From Clavelina lepadiformis (taxonomy: Eukaryota > Chordata > Ascidiacea > Aplousobranchia > Clavelinidae): a DNA stretch of 64,000 bases. A model generated the notes under the pieces. That model searched no databases, had not been told where the DNA came from, and saw only the letters and a program-made list of their open reading frames with translations. A program made the translations under genes and the position numbers. Location: NCBI RefSeq assembly GCF_947623445.1, contig NC_135241.1:1366501-1430500 (forward strand), read 5' to 3'. Shown in pieces: positions 25,501-36,854 of this stretch; within the stretch, counting starts at the first letter, position 1, and each line of letters starts with the position of its first letter.

Positions 25501-27428
25501 CTCATTACACAATCCTAACTTGTAGCCACTTGAACAAGGCCTCAGCTCAGCATTATGCACATTAATACCCATGATGTGCAGTTTTACGTTCACCTTTGAA
25601 AAAATTCTGATTATGATCAAGTCATTTATTACTCTCACAGACCCACCAACAACAAGTCCTCCTGAAACCACTCAAGCTCATACAACTGGTAAGTGGAAAT
25701 TTTTATCATTTAAAGAGTTTTCAATCTGATGATGCAATATTAGTTTAAGGTATTGTGTTGTGAAAATTGTTGCTATTGTTTATATGCAAAGATTAATGTT
25801 AAAACTTATAGTTAAAATGACAGGCATTTGATAACTCACGCAGGGTGTGTTCGATGAGCTAAAAAGAGTTAAACAGCAAAGCCAACCAAAAACGGTCCAT
25901 TACAGACTCCAATAACTTAAAGTCTTTCATACAACATATATTTATATATTTTGCGCCTTTGGGGTTCTATTAAGAGCTTTCCATCCACAAAATTTTCAAC
26001 GTTTGACCGCCATTGCGTAATGTAAGGTCTGTGTACTAAACCGTAATGAGCCCACATACCGGTTTTAACGTTTTATATAATTTTCAGCACCAACCAACCC
26101 AACAACACCTAACGCACCAAATGTCACCGGTAAGCTGATATATCTCGTTACATTAAGTCACTTTAGTGATTACATGTGAACAATTTATGGCTTAAATTGG
26201 TTTTAGATCTGATGATATCTTTCAGCCTAAAACCATATTTTAAATTTATCTCGGCAGATTTTACTACAACCAGCACGCCAAATAGGCCTACAATAAGCAA
26301 GTTTACACTTTGCATTTTTATTGAACCCAATCTCAAAATCTACGAAAATAGAAATTTTATTCAAGCTTTTTATTCTTAGTTCCTGTCGGTTTGAATTGTC
26401 CACCAACAAGCGCGACCAATGACAGTTCGTCTGCTTGGCTTTGTGATTACATTCAGTGGAAAGTCGATTTACTACACGACTGGCACCCCGCATTTAGAAA
26501 TTCGTGGTAATCCAAAAAAGCATTCAAATTGATTTTAGTAACACAAACAACTATGTGCTACAAGTGCATTGTCTTATTACTAGATTTATAACACTTTACA
26601 GTCGTTGATTTTGTGGAAAAAAATTTCAAAATACTTGTTAGAAGATGAAATATATCGGATATTTTTGTTACTTGTTAAGTCCATTACTTATATACATAGG
26701 AACGACAATCAGGCAGGGTATTTGCCACACCCATCTTGCTCGACATTGGAAGTTTGCTGCAGAAATCCTAATCAACGACAAGTGATTAATATCCATGGAT
26801 GTTTAATTAGTTATTGCCAAGATGGGTTTTGTAAGTAAAATTACCTGATAAGAAACAGTTTAATGCACACAGTTAGGAATTCACAATAAATAATTATAAC
26901 TTATTTACTAAAGAATCCTCAAAAACCGCATTTTGAAAATTCAAACAATAAGATGTTTGCATTCTCCCAAACAAGAAACTGACATTTTCCATCAGCAATA
27001 GCAATGAACCTATTTGTTTTGCTACAAGGTTACGCAAGTACACAAGTCTTTACGGAACCTATCACGCAAATTAAAAGTTGTTATTATTACGCATCTGTTA
27101 TTGTAAATTTAGCTGTATATTATTTCCGGATGTAAAAAAGCATACACCCTTGATTTCGATCTTTTTGGCATTGGAGATGCAATTGCTTTTTATAAATTAC
27201 TGTGGTGCATAGGTTTCAAAAATTCTACTTTTAAAATACTTCTAAAGTCATGGAATATTTTATAATGTACGTTAGCGCAAACTACTATTCCAGTTCTAAA
27301 ATCAACTTTCCATTTCAGACAAAACTGGGAGTGGATTAAATCTGTGGAAAAATGATTACACTGAATGGCAACAATTCTTTCGTTTGTGGAAACAAGCTCT
27401 TCAGAGTTATAGTGGTGGTACATGTTAG
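10565..27428 (+). CDS. Secreted two-CUB protein with Thr/Pro-rich linkers and Cys-rich C-terminus
   Basis: Seventeen exons join in one phase: 10565-10637, 12260-12396, 12477-12563, 13037-13163, 14468-14503, 14618-14659, 15691-15812, 15894-15980, 16812-16938, 17672-17710, 18247-18294, 23624-23671, 25641-25688, 26088-26129, 26380-26506, 26700-26830 and 27319-27428. They total 1,431 nt, or 476 aa. Residues 1 to about 22 are a signal peptide (hydrophobic core FMLVVICF). CUB1 spans about 25-141 (GFIISPNYPGYYNY) and CUB2 about 168-279 (NFTSPNYPNNYY). The CUBs share exon lengths of 87 and 127 nt, so one arose by duplicating the other. Residues 280-354 are a Thr/Pro linker, probably O-glycosylated. 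The last 120 or so residues hold eight cysteines in a domain I do not recognise. CUB domains bind protein or sugar ligands outside the cell. One intron starts with GC, and CUB2 has an alternative acceptor at 15643. Confidence 0.88.
11346..11600 (+). pseudogene. Two decayed linker exons in intron 1 of the CUB gene
   Basis: At 11,346-11,445 the sequence resembles the end of the repeated 48-nt linker exon (ctcaagct...aactg) and the intron start that follows it (aagtggaaatgtttta, then gagttttca), but the donor reads ATAAG instead of GTAAG. At 11,559-11,600 a good acceptor (ttactttcag) precedes a 42-nt Thr/Pro/Ala frame in phase 1, the same size and phase as the linker exon 14618-14659. Its donor reads ATAATG. 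Both look like former linker exons that lost their 5' splice sites. Leaving them out keeps the gene in frame. Confidence 0.55.
13489..13985. mobile_element. Non-autonomous hAT element (MITE), 497 bp
   Basis: The left end catacgtgtcaaactc and the reversed right end caggtgtgtcaagctc match at 12 of 16 positions. The 8-bp flanks are cattaggg (13481-13488) and cattaggc (13986-13993), a target duplication with one change. Subterminal GGCCCGC words are typical of hAT ends. There is no transposase frame. It lies in the intron after the last exon of CUB1. Confidence 0.85.
17990..18735 (+). repeat. Linker-exon duplication unit 1
   Basis: This unit contains the 48-nt linker exon 18247-18294 with its flanking intron sequence. 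It is near-identical to 23,183-24,150 and 25,185-26,030. The block 18,573-18,735 recurs at 22,963-23,123 and 23,953-24,110. The exon is phase 1 at both ends, so each copy adds 16 residues without breaking the frame. Confidence 0.85.
19066..22962 (-). mobile_element. Ty3/Gypsy-type LTR retroelement, broken fossil
   Basis: On the minus strand this holds recognisable pol parts in normal order: an aspartic protease end near 22.9 kb, reverse transcriptase about 21.6-22.4 kb, RNase H about 20.9-21.5 kb, and integrase with its zinc-binding region about 19.8-20.9 kb. At the 3' side is an LTR-like segment at about 19,066-19,310 that starts TGTTACA after a purine-rich tract and ends TAACA. Several breaks are apparent and its 5' part is missing from this location, so it is not functional. 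It lies in an intron of the CUB gene, in the opposite orientation. Its right edge abuts the host duplication-unit sequence abruptly at 22,963. Confidence 0.88.
22963..23160 (+). repeat. Extra copy of the duplication-unit tail
   Basis: This matches 23,953-24,150 and 18,573-18,735. It begins exactly where retroelement sequence stops and continues into unit 2, so the retroelement lies between two copies of a host repeat unit. Confidence 0.8.
23183..24150 (+). repeat. Linker-exon duplication unit 2
   Basis: A roughly 970-bp unit carrying linker exon 23624-23671. It aligns throughout with 25,185-26,030, including about 400 bp upstream of the exon, and over most of its length with unit 1. The exon differs from unit 1 only at its first base, which changes an Asp codon to Gly across the splice. 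Confidence 0.85.
24151..24984. other. Intron segment, possibly retroelement-derived
   Basis: This stretch lies between duplication unit 2 and an LTR-like fragment and has no counterpart in the other units. Both strands contain modest open stretches that could be remnants of a gag-like region of the neighbouring retroelement, but I see no diagnostic motif. Confidence 0.35.
24985..25161 (-). mobile_element. LTR-like fragment related to the Gypsy element
   Basis: It aligns with about 19,112-19,310, the LTR-like end of the broken Ty3/Gypsy element, in the same orientation, and also begins TGTTAC when read on the minus strand. It is a partial fossil copy placed just before duplication unit 3. Confidence 0.6.
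25185..26030 (+). repeat. Linker-exon duplication unit 3
   Basis: This unit carries linker exon 25641-25688, which encodes the same peptide as units 1 and 2 except for a His near the end. Its 5' part matches unit 2 closely, so it includes the long upstream intron block. The 3' end is less well conserved. Confidence 0.85.
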
Positions 27429-27579
27429 AACACTTGCTCAGATCCATGAACATTATCACGAATCATTGGATAACCTTTTCTGTTTAACATTGTATATTAG
27501 TAACACACTTCCATCATTACCGACTTACTGACAAAGATGAATTAAAAGCAAGTTCGATTTCAACCAAGGTCACGAATTT

Positions 27580-27585
27580 AATAAA
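27580..27585 (+). terminator. Candidate polyadenylation signal of the CUB gene
   Basis: AATAAA lies about 150 nt after the stop codon at 27426-27428. It is a plausible poly(A) signal; the cleavage site cannot be seen. Confidence 0.5.
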
Positions 27586-27728
27586 AAGTATTGGTTCCAG
27601 AATTATATAACTTAATGCTCCTTTCATTACAAACAAACAAAGAGATTTTCAGAATAACAAAATTATTTCAATCATAATTTTAAACTGTACTTTTAATCTC
27701 TTTTAGATACAAAGAGAACTTTTGACAT

Positions 27729-27766
27729 ATTCATTCATTCATTCATTCATTCATTCATTCATTCAT
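27729..27766. repeat. Microsatellite, (attc)n
   Basis: Nine or so uninterrupted copies of attc in tandem, in the intergenic stretch after the CUB gene. Confidence 0.92.
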
Positions 27767-28840
27767 ATATTCATAACATCATCAAGCATTTGCAACTGAA
27801 CCGTCTGCGTACTTAAGATGAAGTGTCACTTTTTTCTAGTCATTTCATAATATTTCTGATTTGTTCATTCTTGTTAAATCACAACTAACAGTTTGCTGTC
27901 AACGTTTGCTGGTGTATATATGAAGATACCCTTTAAGTTTTCCAATTCAGTGCCAATCAAAGTTTGAAAGCTTTTGTGATCATGTTTTGCCGCGTTTCGT
28001 ATATTGACCAAGTTATTTGCTGCAGATTATGATTCGTGTTAATAAAAGAAACTTGTATATCAGCAGTTACGCATGAATAATTAATTCAAGTTTGGCGCCA
28101 ACTATAAAAACAACAAGTCACGTGACTCTTTGTTTGTTGTTTTTGCACCGAATATTTGATGGCACGTTGCCGACTTCGGTAACCAAGTTTTGTGCAGCTC
28201 AAGCACTTTACGACTAACGATGAAAAGTTTTCACATGGACGAGGATTTAACCACAGAATAATATAAAAAATAGAAAATGGTGTCCATGTTTGCTTCTTAT
28301 GTTGCAGGACATTTCACGTAACAAAACTTGGGCTGCGCTTGCCTGATAGTATTTTAACGGGATTAAACCCAGTTTTGTGTTGGTCTTGGTCGGCCTAAGT
28401 GGTTTTAACGTGAAGTAGGATTAATGTAGCCACATGTGTTTAACCTATTTGATAGCTGCTGTTTGCACTTTGTGTCTACATTTTTTATCCTAATTTTACT
28501 GTGAGAATAAATACAAAATCCTAGCCATTATAAACATGAACAGGTTAAAAGATTATTTACCGGTAGCCTATATAGGCCTATGCCTATCCTTTTAGCAGTA
28601 AACCAACTTGAAGACTGGTATTTTTTAGAAAGGAAAAACAAACATAGGCCGCTATGTTACGCCACTAGCCTATGCGTTTGATCAACGATATAAAGAACTT
28701 CTTTATGTCGTTGGTTTGATGCTAGGCCTATAGCCTAGGCCCTAGGGCATTGGCTATAGCTTAAGTGTTTTCAAGTGGATATTCTACTTAACGATTTTTC
28801 ATAGGCTGTTGACTGATTATGTTTTGTTGTAGGTGTACAA
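27767..28840. other. Intergenic region and probable ANKLE1 5' region
   Basis: No exon can be supported between the microsatellite and the first coding exon of ANKLE1. The acceptor ttttgttgtag just before 28,833 implies an upstream non-coding exon and a promoter somewhere in this interval. Confidence 0.5.
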
Positions 28841-31800
28841 ATGTCAGATGTACTTGTTAAAACGGAAAGCTTGTTCAAAGCGATTCAAGACAATCAGTAT
28901 GAGTAAGTAGCCTATTAGACTAGGCCTAGGCGTAGGTTATAACTTATATATTTTTTCAAGTACCGGTATGGTATAGTATGATAATGGTTCATAGGGAAAG
29001 CAGGGCAACTGCACCCCCGGGACTTTTGAAGCCTATACTTGCTGCACCTGGCCGTCAGTGCAAGTTGGCCTTTTTTTAGAGAGTGTAGCCTATATATTTA
29101 TCGGCATAAATAAGGCTTACAGACTATACAATGCACCTATAACGCATCCTCATTTCACCTTGATATTACCTTGTTGCATCCGATCCTCCCAATTTTAGCC
29201 ATCCTGCACCCCCGAAATATCGTTGAAAAGTGGCACCCTTTCCAGACTGGATAATGTTTAACCTCAGACTGAGATAAGTCTTTGTACGACTTAAAGCTGA
29301 TGATTCCTCATCGCTCGAGCTCTAGTAACCGAGTTAGCCTTTGTGTAAGTTTCGATTGTCACATGTCGTTTTGAAGTTTTTTTTATAGTATTACCCAAAT
29401 TTAGTACTGTCCACCAGGTTCACTGAACTGGATCAAGCATGCCATGCCCAACAGTACGGCGCCACTTGGTAGGCCAATCGCACATGCAACTGTAGCCCCC
29501 TTTATTGCAAGGTCAGCACTTGACCCACTCGGTTATCAAGCCAACGAAGTCGCCAGTAAGCTTTAAAATACAGCTTGTTATCCAACAAAGCGGGACTGGG
29601 GTTAAATTTGCTTGCCTAGAGCACAAGAAATTTCATTTTTTTAGTCATCTTTACTTTTGCTATTTTGTAGAATTATAGCCTAAATATATAGTATGATACA
29701 TCATTTATTGTCTTTCCCCTATTCCCCACATCCTACTGTGGAAAGTGTGGCAGCTGCTTGCATGAGATTCATCATTATGCACGCTGAATTTTTCGATGTT
29801 CTTTAATTTATAACAAACAAATTCGGTTGTTGGAACACCAATTTTTAATAAATAAGTAAAAATTGAGGCTTCGGTGCACGCCAAAGTTTGAACCTTTACA
29901 CACACTGTTTCTTAAAGACAACTGCCGTACTTTCCAGTCAGGCTCACAACTGTTTTGTACCCAGGCCTTAATATATTTGGGAGTGTAATAGTACAAGAAA
30001 CCTTGATTGGAAAGTAACTTATTACCAGATTACATAAGAAATCCTGCCGACAAAGATACACATTTTTACGTGATGGCATGCACATAAGCCTCGATTCTTT
30101 ATTATAAATTTGCATTTAAACAACCGGTTTTTTCTTGTTTGTTGTAAATCTACATGAAGATGAAAAAGTAGGTGTCAACATCTTGTATGTGCAGGACAGT
30201 AAGTGTTACACTTTCCACAATGGCAAGAGATGCAGTGATAATAAAACAAATATATAGAGAAGAACTCTGTAATTTGTAGGAAATACTGCACAGAAGTTGT
30301 TGTTTGTGGTCAAGCTGTATCAGGAAAAAAAAATTCATAACTAGGCCTATGCTAATTTTCTCAGGCAAGTTAGTGAGGTTACAAGCTATTATGTTGTTGG
30401 CACAGAGTTTTTATACAATGAGATGACAGTTTTGTGATATCCAATGTCGAGTGAACTCAAAATTTACAACAAAGTATTTGTCCTACATAGATTAAGGCTG
30501 GTCAAAGCTGTCGGCATCTGAACTCATTATTAAAACAATGTGTATATTTAGATCTTTGCTGTAATTCGATTTATCGGTGATGTATTTTCTACATTTTTTC
30601 ATTTAAAGCTAGTTGCTTAGTTACCAGCCAATGTAGTTTACATACCATGTTACATGGTCCATGTACATAATTTTTTACATCAGTCTGAGTGCTAAACTCG
30701 CAATAATGTGATATGTGTCCCGTGTTCTTTATAAATGTAGTGGCAGTACTATTATAATGCTCAGGAGCATGTGTTGTCCGTGTTTGATATCCAGTGGCAC
30801 TACTAATGTAACTGTACTTGCTCCTTTTCATTAGACCTGGTGAATAGTTCTAAATTCGATCAATACAAATGAAAAAATTAAAAGCAAAATAAATAATGTG
30901 TGAAATTTGGAACTTTTACCAACACTAGGTCTGTTTTCGGGGCTCGAGCGATGAGGAATTTCTCACTAGGAGTAAGTCGTGCAAAGACTTTCCTCAGTCT
31001 GAGGTTAAAGATTATCATACATAAGCTCCTGTATCGATGAACATCAATTACAAATTCAACCCGGTTTAAGCATGAAGATTCTATCTGCTTATGACTGAAC
31101 AAAGCTTGACCATCATTCTTTTGGAATTTAACATCACCATTTTTCAATTAAACAGAACAGCGAAGTATCTTCTGGAAAACGGTGCAAATCCAAATCGATT
31201 GTTATTAAACGGTGTAACACCCTTCCACATAGCAATTGCTGCGCAGTCTACTTCTTCATTTGAGTATGTGAATCTTATTTTAGAACATAAAGGGAATCCA
31301 AATGTACAGTAAGTGTATTATGACATATATATTGTACACAACTGTATTAATGACATATATATACGTGTATATATATATATAGTTATTGCTCTTCATCTGA
31401 TTTAAACGCTTTCCTGAAAAAGCTTTAACATTTGTAGTATGATCTTGGTGTTGTTGTTGCAGGAACGTTGATGGCTTGACACCATTTCATATTGCAGCTA
31501 TCTGGGGCAAGGCTGACTGTTTAAATTTGATTCTTCACAACGGAGCGGACATTTCAGTGTGTGATAAAGAAGGTCACGACGTCATGTGGTAACAATTTGC
31601 TTCGAACTTGTGAAAACTTTACAATTGTCATTGGTTAAATGCAAAATGTTCTTGTGTTAAGGTATGCTCGTGAAAATCTCAACTGTAAGTTTATCGTTGA
31701 TGCATTTTTAGCGGACTTGCAGGACAGGGAGACATCTTGTGGTAAGATAATTGATGTGTTGATCGTTAGAGTATTGTGGTTTAACTAGTTTCGTCTTAAA

Positions 31801-34800
31801 ACACTTCTGTTGTAGATGTAGATGTCAGCATATACAACAATGCCAGAACACCCAGTGCAATGCCTTTCCCCAGAATTGTACAAAAGGAATTAATAGAATG
31901 TGCTGTAAAATCTACATCACCTCAAACATGTTCAACATCAAACAGTAGCACCCAGACTAATGGTTTAAACACGGCACTGCATTCTGCAGGAGAATCTACA
32001 TCCAGTGCTGACTCTTGTGCTAGTGATTATGGCTCAACAAATTTTCAGCCAACTGACACATTACATTTTGGCATAAATGCCACTTCCCCTGATCACTGTG
32101 TGGTTTTTATGAAGCCAAACAATGACAATCGTATCAAGCAACATAATAGTTACCTGCACGATACAATGGTTGTTCGTTATGATGGGGATGCTTTTAAAGA
32201 AGTACAGTCTCACGAATATCCATGCGATACTTCATCTAATTGCAGTGATTATGAAATTTCCAGTGTAAGCCCGTTACACTCCGGTTCTTCAGACAATGCA
32301 AATTCCGAGTCAGTTTCAGACAATTCTGTTCATTCTATGTCGTCTCTATCAGAAGAAATCCAAAAGCAAATGCTTCTCAGCACAAAACCCAATGTTGATC
32401 CCAGGCCTGAGGCTTGCAGCAAACCTGCATATTTTCATGGATCAATTCACGATGTGTCTTTTTATAGCGCCGGTGATTCCACTGTTCCTATCAATGTCTC
32501 TGAGCACAACCACAACAGACATCATGATCAATTAACTAGTTTATTAAATAATTCATCTAATCACAAGTGCTGTTCTCATTCGAAAGGTGACCACACAGTA
32601 TTGGAATCTACCCATTTGCCAAACTATACAACCACGTTTTTGCCTAAAGCACCAGATGTCAGCAAAATACATGGTTGGTGTTCATTGTATGACACACTGT
32701 ATAATTGTGTTCGTTAACTCATATTTTCCATAAATTGAAACAAGTAAACGTGTGGTGCAAAGCTAGTCTTACCGTTAAAACAACTTTTTTACATAATGGG
32801 CTGTGGCTTAAATCTGATTTTAGGTAAGGTTTGGTCATTCATAGTTATCTACAATTATTGTTTACGGCAGCTCACCACTGCTATCTGGTTATGAGTGTTG
32901 AGTTGTAATTTGTGAATGGAACTGTTGTACAATTGATTTTTTATTGCAAAAAGCTTTACTTGGAAAACTTTATACAACTATATTTTAAACATTTTACAAC
33001 TATATTGAATGCTGTTTTTTATCTGTGATCCGAATCACTTTAACAATTTAAAATAGGCCTACTATAAAAAATAATCTATTTTAGATTCAAGTCATTCCAT
33101 TTCATTACAATGCACAGATGGTTGCGGTGAGTCCAAGACTCAGTTGGCGTCTTCACTTTGCTCTAGGTTTAAAGCATTTCACATTATGTTTCCATGTTTA
33201 TACTTTTCGTGATTTTATTGTGATCTTACAAGTATGATTGGTATTTCTACAACTTTGTTCAACTGAACAGTTATTTATTGTTGTGCTTCGTTAAACTTCT
33301 TACTATGTTTAGCTCGCTGTCAAGTTCCAACCAAGAAATCAGCATTCCTATTAAGCTCTCTGTGTCTGGGGAATTATCCGATGATAACACAATTATCTAT
33401 GATTGGCAGGTGACTGTTTCAAGTTGCTTTTTGCTTCCTGGTTTGTTAACGAAACCTTGTACTTATATGTGCAAGTATAACTTCTTTGATTGTCCCCGTC
33501 TTTTAGTCACTAGATTGCCAGGATTCCATTGATGAAGTTAGCTGTGAATGGGAAGAAAACGTGCACGTTCCTGATCATATTTCTAAGATGTCAGATGATG
33601 AGATCAGGTAGGCCTGAATGCTCTTCCATATGAGTCCTAATGTGGAATGCAATTTATGAGCTGAGGTTGCTTGCATTGGTCCATCATGAAAAGGTGTAAG
33701 CTGTCACTGCTTCAACAGAAAAAATCTCACGTTTAAATTTATTTTGCACAGTTTTTGCCCACCTAACTTAAATGTTATAACATAGTTACCTAAATCTACC
33801 TCCTACTTTGAACTTAAACTCCAGTAAAACCTAAAATAGCTAAAATCAACTTCCGCATTAGCTTTCTTCTCCCCTACCTGCCAATTTTTCACAACAGGCT
33901 GTGTGACCTACTTACGGTGAAATAGTCACTCTCAAAAGTGTAATATTTCCTTAGAACTCCATTGTAATAACTTACGAATAACTGAGGTTTTATGTTGTTC
34001 TATTAAGGCTGTTACTATTGTTGTTAACTTTTTTATGCTAGTGTAATCCTGGCTGGCTGTATTGAAGTACAACTTGTTATGAAGTAAGGCTAGCTTCCCC
34101 AAAGCTATATACAAAAAATTTGTGGGTACTTTTTTACATTCGGTCACATTTTTCTAAGGCCTGGTAATATGAAATAAAACTGTTTCTGTTTTGTTTTAGG
34201 TATAAATTGTAACTAGAGATATTACCAATATATCACCTTAGTGTTTGTGACATCACAAAGCATAAACATTGTGTACAGGCAATATGAAACATGGCTTAGT
34301 AACAAGTAGGAAGCCTATCATAGTGGTATGTTTTTATTTTGTAGAAATGAATTAATGAAATATGGCCAAAACCCCGGCCCAATCAGGTACGCGAGAATCT
34401 TGTACGAAAAGAGATTGCAGTTGCTCCGCCAGGGCAGGAAGTTCAGCCAAGCAAAATGTAAGTTAAAGGAGTGTTTGTTTGTGTACTGGTGCCTGAACAT
34501 CGCTAACGATTTTTCAATCAGTGTACGTTTATTGATCTTAAAGAAGCTATGTTTGTAGAGCTCTGTTATAATGCCACCTTTTTGTAGCAAGTTGTAGTGG
34601 TTTCTGCATTGAAAACGTCATAATTTTAGCTTTCACTTTTTTCTGTCTCAGCAATTGCATTTTCTCGTGAATTACACTCTGTAATATTGGGGAAGTCCCT
34701 GTCTAAATCAGTGACGTCAGACGACGACCAGCTTCGCAAGGAATTTGATGACCCGAGCGCGAGCCAGAATCTTCGCGGGGGATCTGCCAAGGATAGCTTT

Positions 34801-35937
34801 AACTACCTCTTGCTTGATCCTAGGTATGGTCAGTGTGCCTGCGTTTGGTGATGATTTGCTAACTGGACGGTTATGTGTCCCGGCTAATTTAGTCTTTGCC
34901 AACTTAAGTAACGGTCTAAGTTTAAAGTATTGCGACACACAATACTAAACTGAAACATCTGAAGTTCATGTTTATGGCGTGGATTATAATCGAAATGCGT
35001 AACTACAGTATAAGGATTGCCTCTAAATGAATGTGAATTGATGCACGATGCCTTCCCTTGATTGAACATCACATACAAAGTTGTTCTCACTCATAATCGC
35101 GAAACATTTCCTTCAATAAATCCGCAGAGTTACAAAAAATCTCCCTCAGCGTGCCGACGATATCTCAGAAGCCGAAGCATTAAAAATTTTTGCCGGAGCG
35201 ACTTTCTACGTTGGGAAAGGGAAGAAATCTCGACCGTACGCCCATCTGAAGGAGGCCATCAAACACAGAAATAAGGTTTTTAGTTCTTGTTTCTTTCACC
35301 TTTTTCTTAGTTCCGAGTGGATGACGTCAATGTCAAGATGTTTCATTGGTCTTGAATTTGTGACTGTGTCATCGTTCACTTTTCAAAGGATTTGTAGGAT
35401 TCTATTTATCATAAAATAGTTTTTTGCTGCTCCTTTCCAGAAAAAAATGCGTAGTTGGCCGCGACATAACTAGCTACTGCCTATTGTGCTGGTGATTACG
35501 AGTGCATTCAATCTATTACTATTGCGTCATTGCATTTAAGTGCATATTTCCGCCTTAAAACATATTGCACTGACGCGTTCAAACAATTCAATGTAAAAAT
35601 GAAAACTTTGTTGTGACAGAAACAAAAGTCGCAAAAAATTGAGCACATTAACGAGATATGGGCGAGCGACAACGGCGTCATTTCACTCCACGTGTTCCAG
35701 AACTTGATTCCCTGCGAAGCGTTCACTCGCGAGTCAGCCATGATTGACGCATTTGGTCTTCAGCACTTGACCAATCACGTGAGAGGGAAATGTTACGGTT
35801 CAGCGGCGTCGTGGAGCGGTCCCCGGTTGCGTCAATATGGGACGTTTTTGATTCTCCGGGCTATGCAGATTTTGTTGCTCGAAGGCGAAAGACAAATCAG
35901 ACCGCATCAGATTTCCAAGAAGAAGAAAGTTACTTGA
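28841..35937 (+). CDS. ANKLE1: ANKLE1 orthologue: ankyrin, LEM and GIY-YIG endonuclease
   Basis: Exons are 28841-28902, 31156-31308, 31463-31588, 31662-31741, 31816 to about 32677, 33313-33409, 33507-33607, 34345-34457, 34652-34823, 35128-35275 and 35620-35937. All phases agree, giving about 743 aa. Ankyrin repeats cover residues 1 to about 115 (ETAKYLLENGANPN). A long Ser-rich, low-complexity middle follows. The LEM domain lies near 480-525 (NELMKYGQNPGPI). The nuclease domain starts at SFNYLLLDPR, has TFYVGKGKKSRPYAHL and the catalytic-type Glu in AFTRESAMIDAFGL, and ends LLLEGERQIRPHQI. ANKLE1/LEM-3 enzymes cut DNA bridges and branched DNA late in cell division. The donor of the long exon is the weakest point: the frame stays open to 32,717, and an optional 42-nt exon at 33085-33126 would also keep the frame. 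A poly(A) signal candidate is at 36595-36600. Confidence 0.95.
29250..31018. repeat. Inverted repeat pair in ANKLE1 intron 1
   Basis: About 70 bp at 29,250-29,323 recurs in reverse at 30,940-31,018 (shared words tttaacctcagactgag and cctcatcgctcgag). The arms bound about 1.6 kb with no recognisable protein. They may be the terminal repeats of a small DNA transposon, but I cannot show a target duplication. Confidence 0.6.
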
Positions 35938-36854
35938 CATTAATCTTTCTGTCGTAATCATGCTTTGTGCAGAAGTGATTGTGACAGAACACTGTGATTT
36001 ATAGGTTAATGAGGCCGAATGTGATTTATCGGTAAATGCAATCCTCGTGAAATCATGATTTTTTTACTTTACGTTTTTAACAGACGCACGTGAAAACCAA
36101 CTATTCGAGCAAACAATGTGTTTATGACGAGATAATGCACCATGTTGCGGAAATTTGTCACTACATTGAAGTTATTGTGTTCCGAAGTATTTCTCCTTTC
36201 TTATTGTTGACTTTTTTACTGTTTCTTTCTTTACTGATTGTGTGCTTGGTGTAGTGTGTGGCGCTGTTACATGGCCTCCCTGTAGCTAATATGCTGCTTA
36301 CGAAGCTGTTTATCCTAATTAGTAATTACTCTTCGGGAAGCGAAAATCATGATCAGCGCATTGAAACTGCAATATCTCAACCAGTGCTTCCTAAACTATG
36401 TAAGTGGTAATGCACTTTCCTGGAAGATATAAGTTGAAGTTGTTCTAAGACATTGTGGCGGCTACGCTTTACGAGTTACTGTTTTAAAAAACGTTTGTTT
36501 TTAATAACCACCATATTTTTACTTTGCTTACAGAGCCATGCTTATATAAGTAAGAAGCCGAACACTTAGAACCGACTTTTGATCGTGATCGCTAAATAAA
36601 AGGAAAAGAAATGTTTAAAGCAATAATTATATGTTATTTTCTAAGAATTATGTCTTACAGTCTTTGACTCAGAATAATATTTGGTGTCAAATTTCTTTGA
36701 GAAGAAAAAGGTGTTCAATTTGCACCATAGAAACAAAATAAAAACACACAAGAGCATATTTATTTACAGTAAAGCTGTTTATGGAAAATTACACGCACAT
36801 AACAAAGTTTCAGTGAAACTGTAGCCGATTTTGCTAAACATGAAACGCTAACTA
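35938..36854. other. ANKLE1 3' region and intergenic
   Basis: Apart from a poly(A) signal candidate (AATAAA, 36595-36600), I see no gene or repeat. Sequence homologous to the 46-kb region begins near 36,855. Confidence 0.5.

Noticed and set aside
26256-26378. A further Thr-rich linker exon (acceptor tatctcggcag, open frame in phase 1).
   Set aside because: It has no usable donor before an in-frame stop, and including it breaks the phase of the next exon. Probably vestigial.
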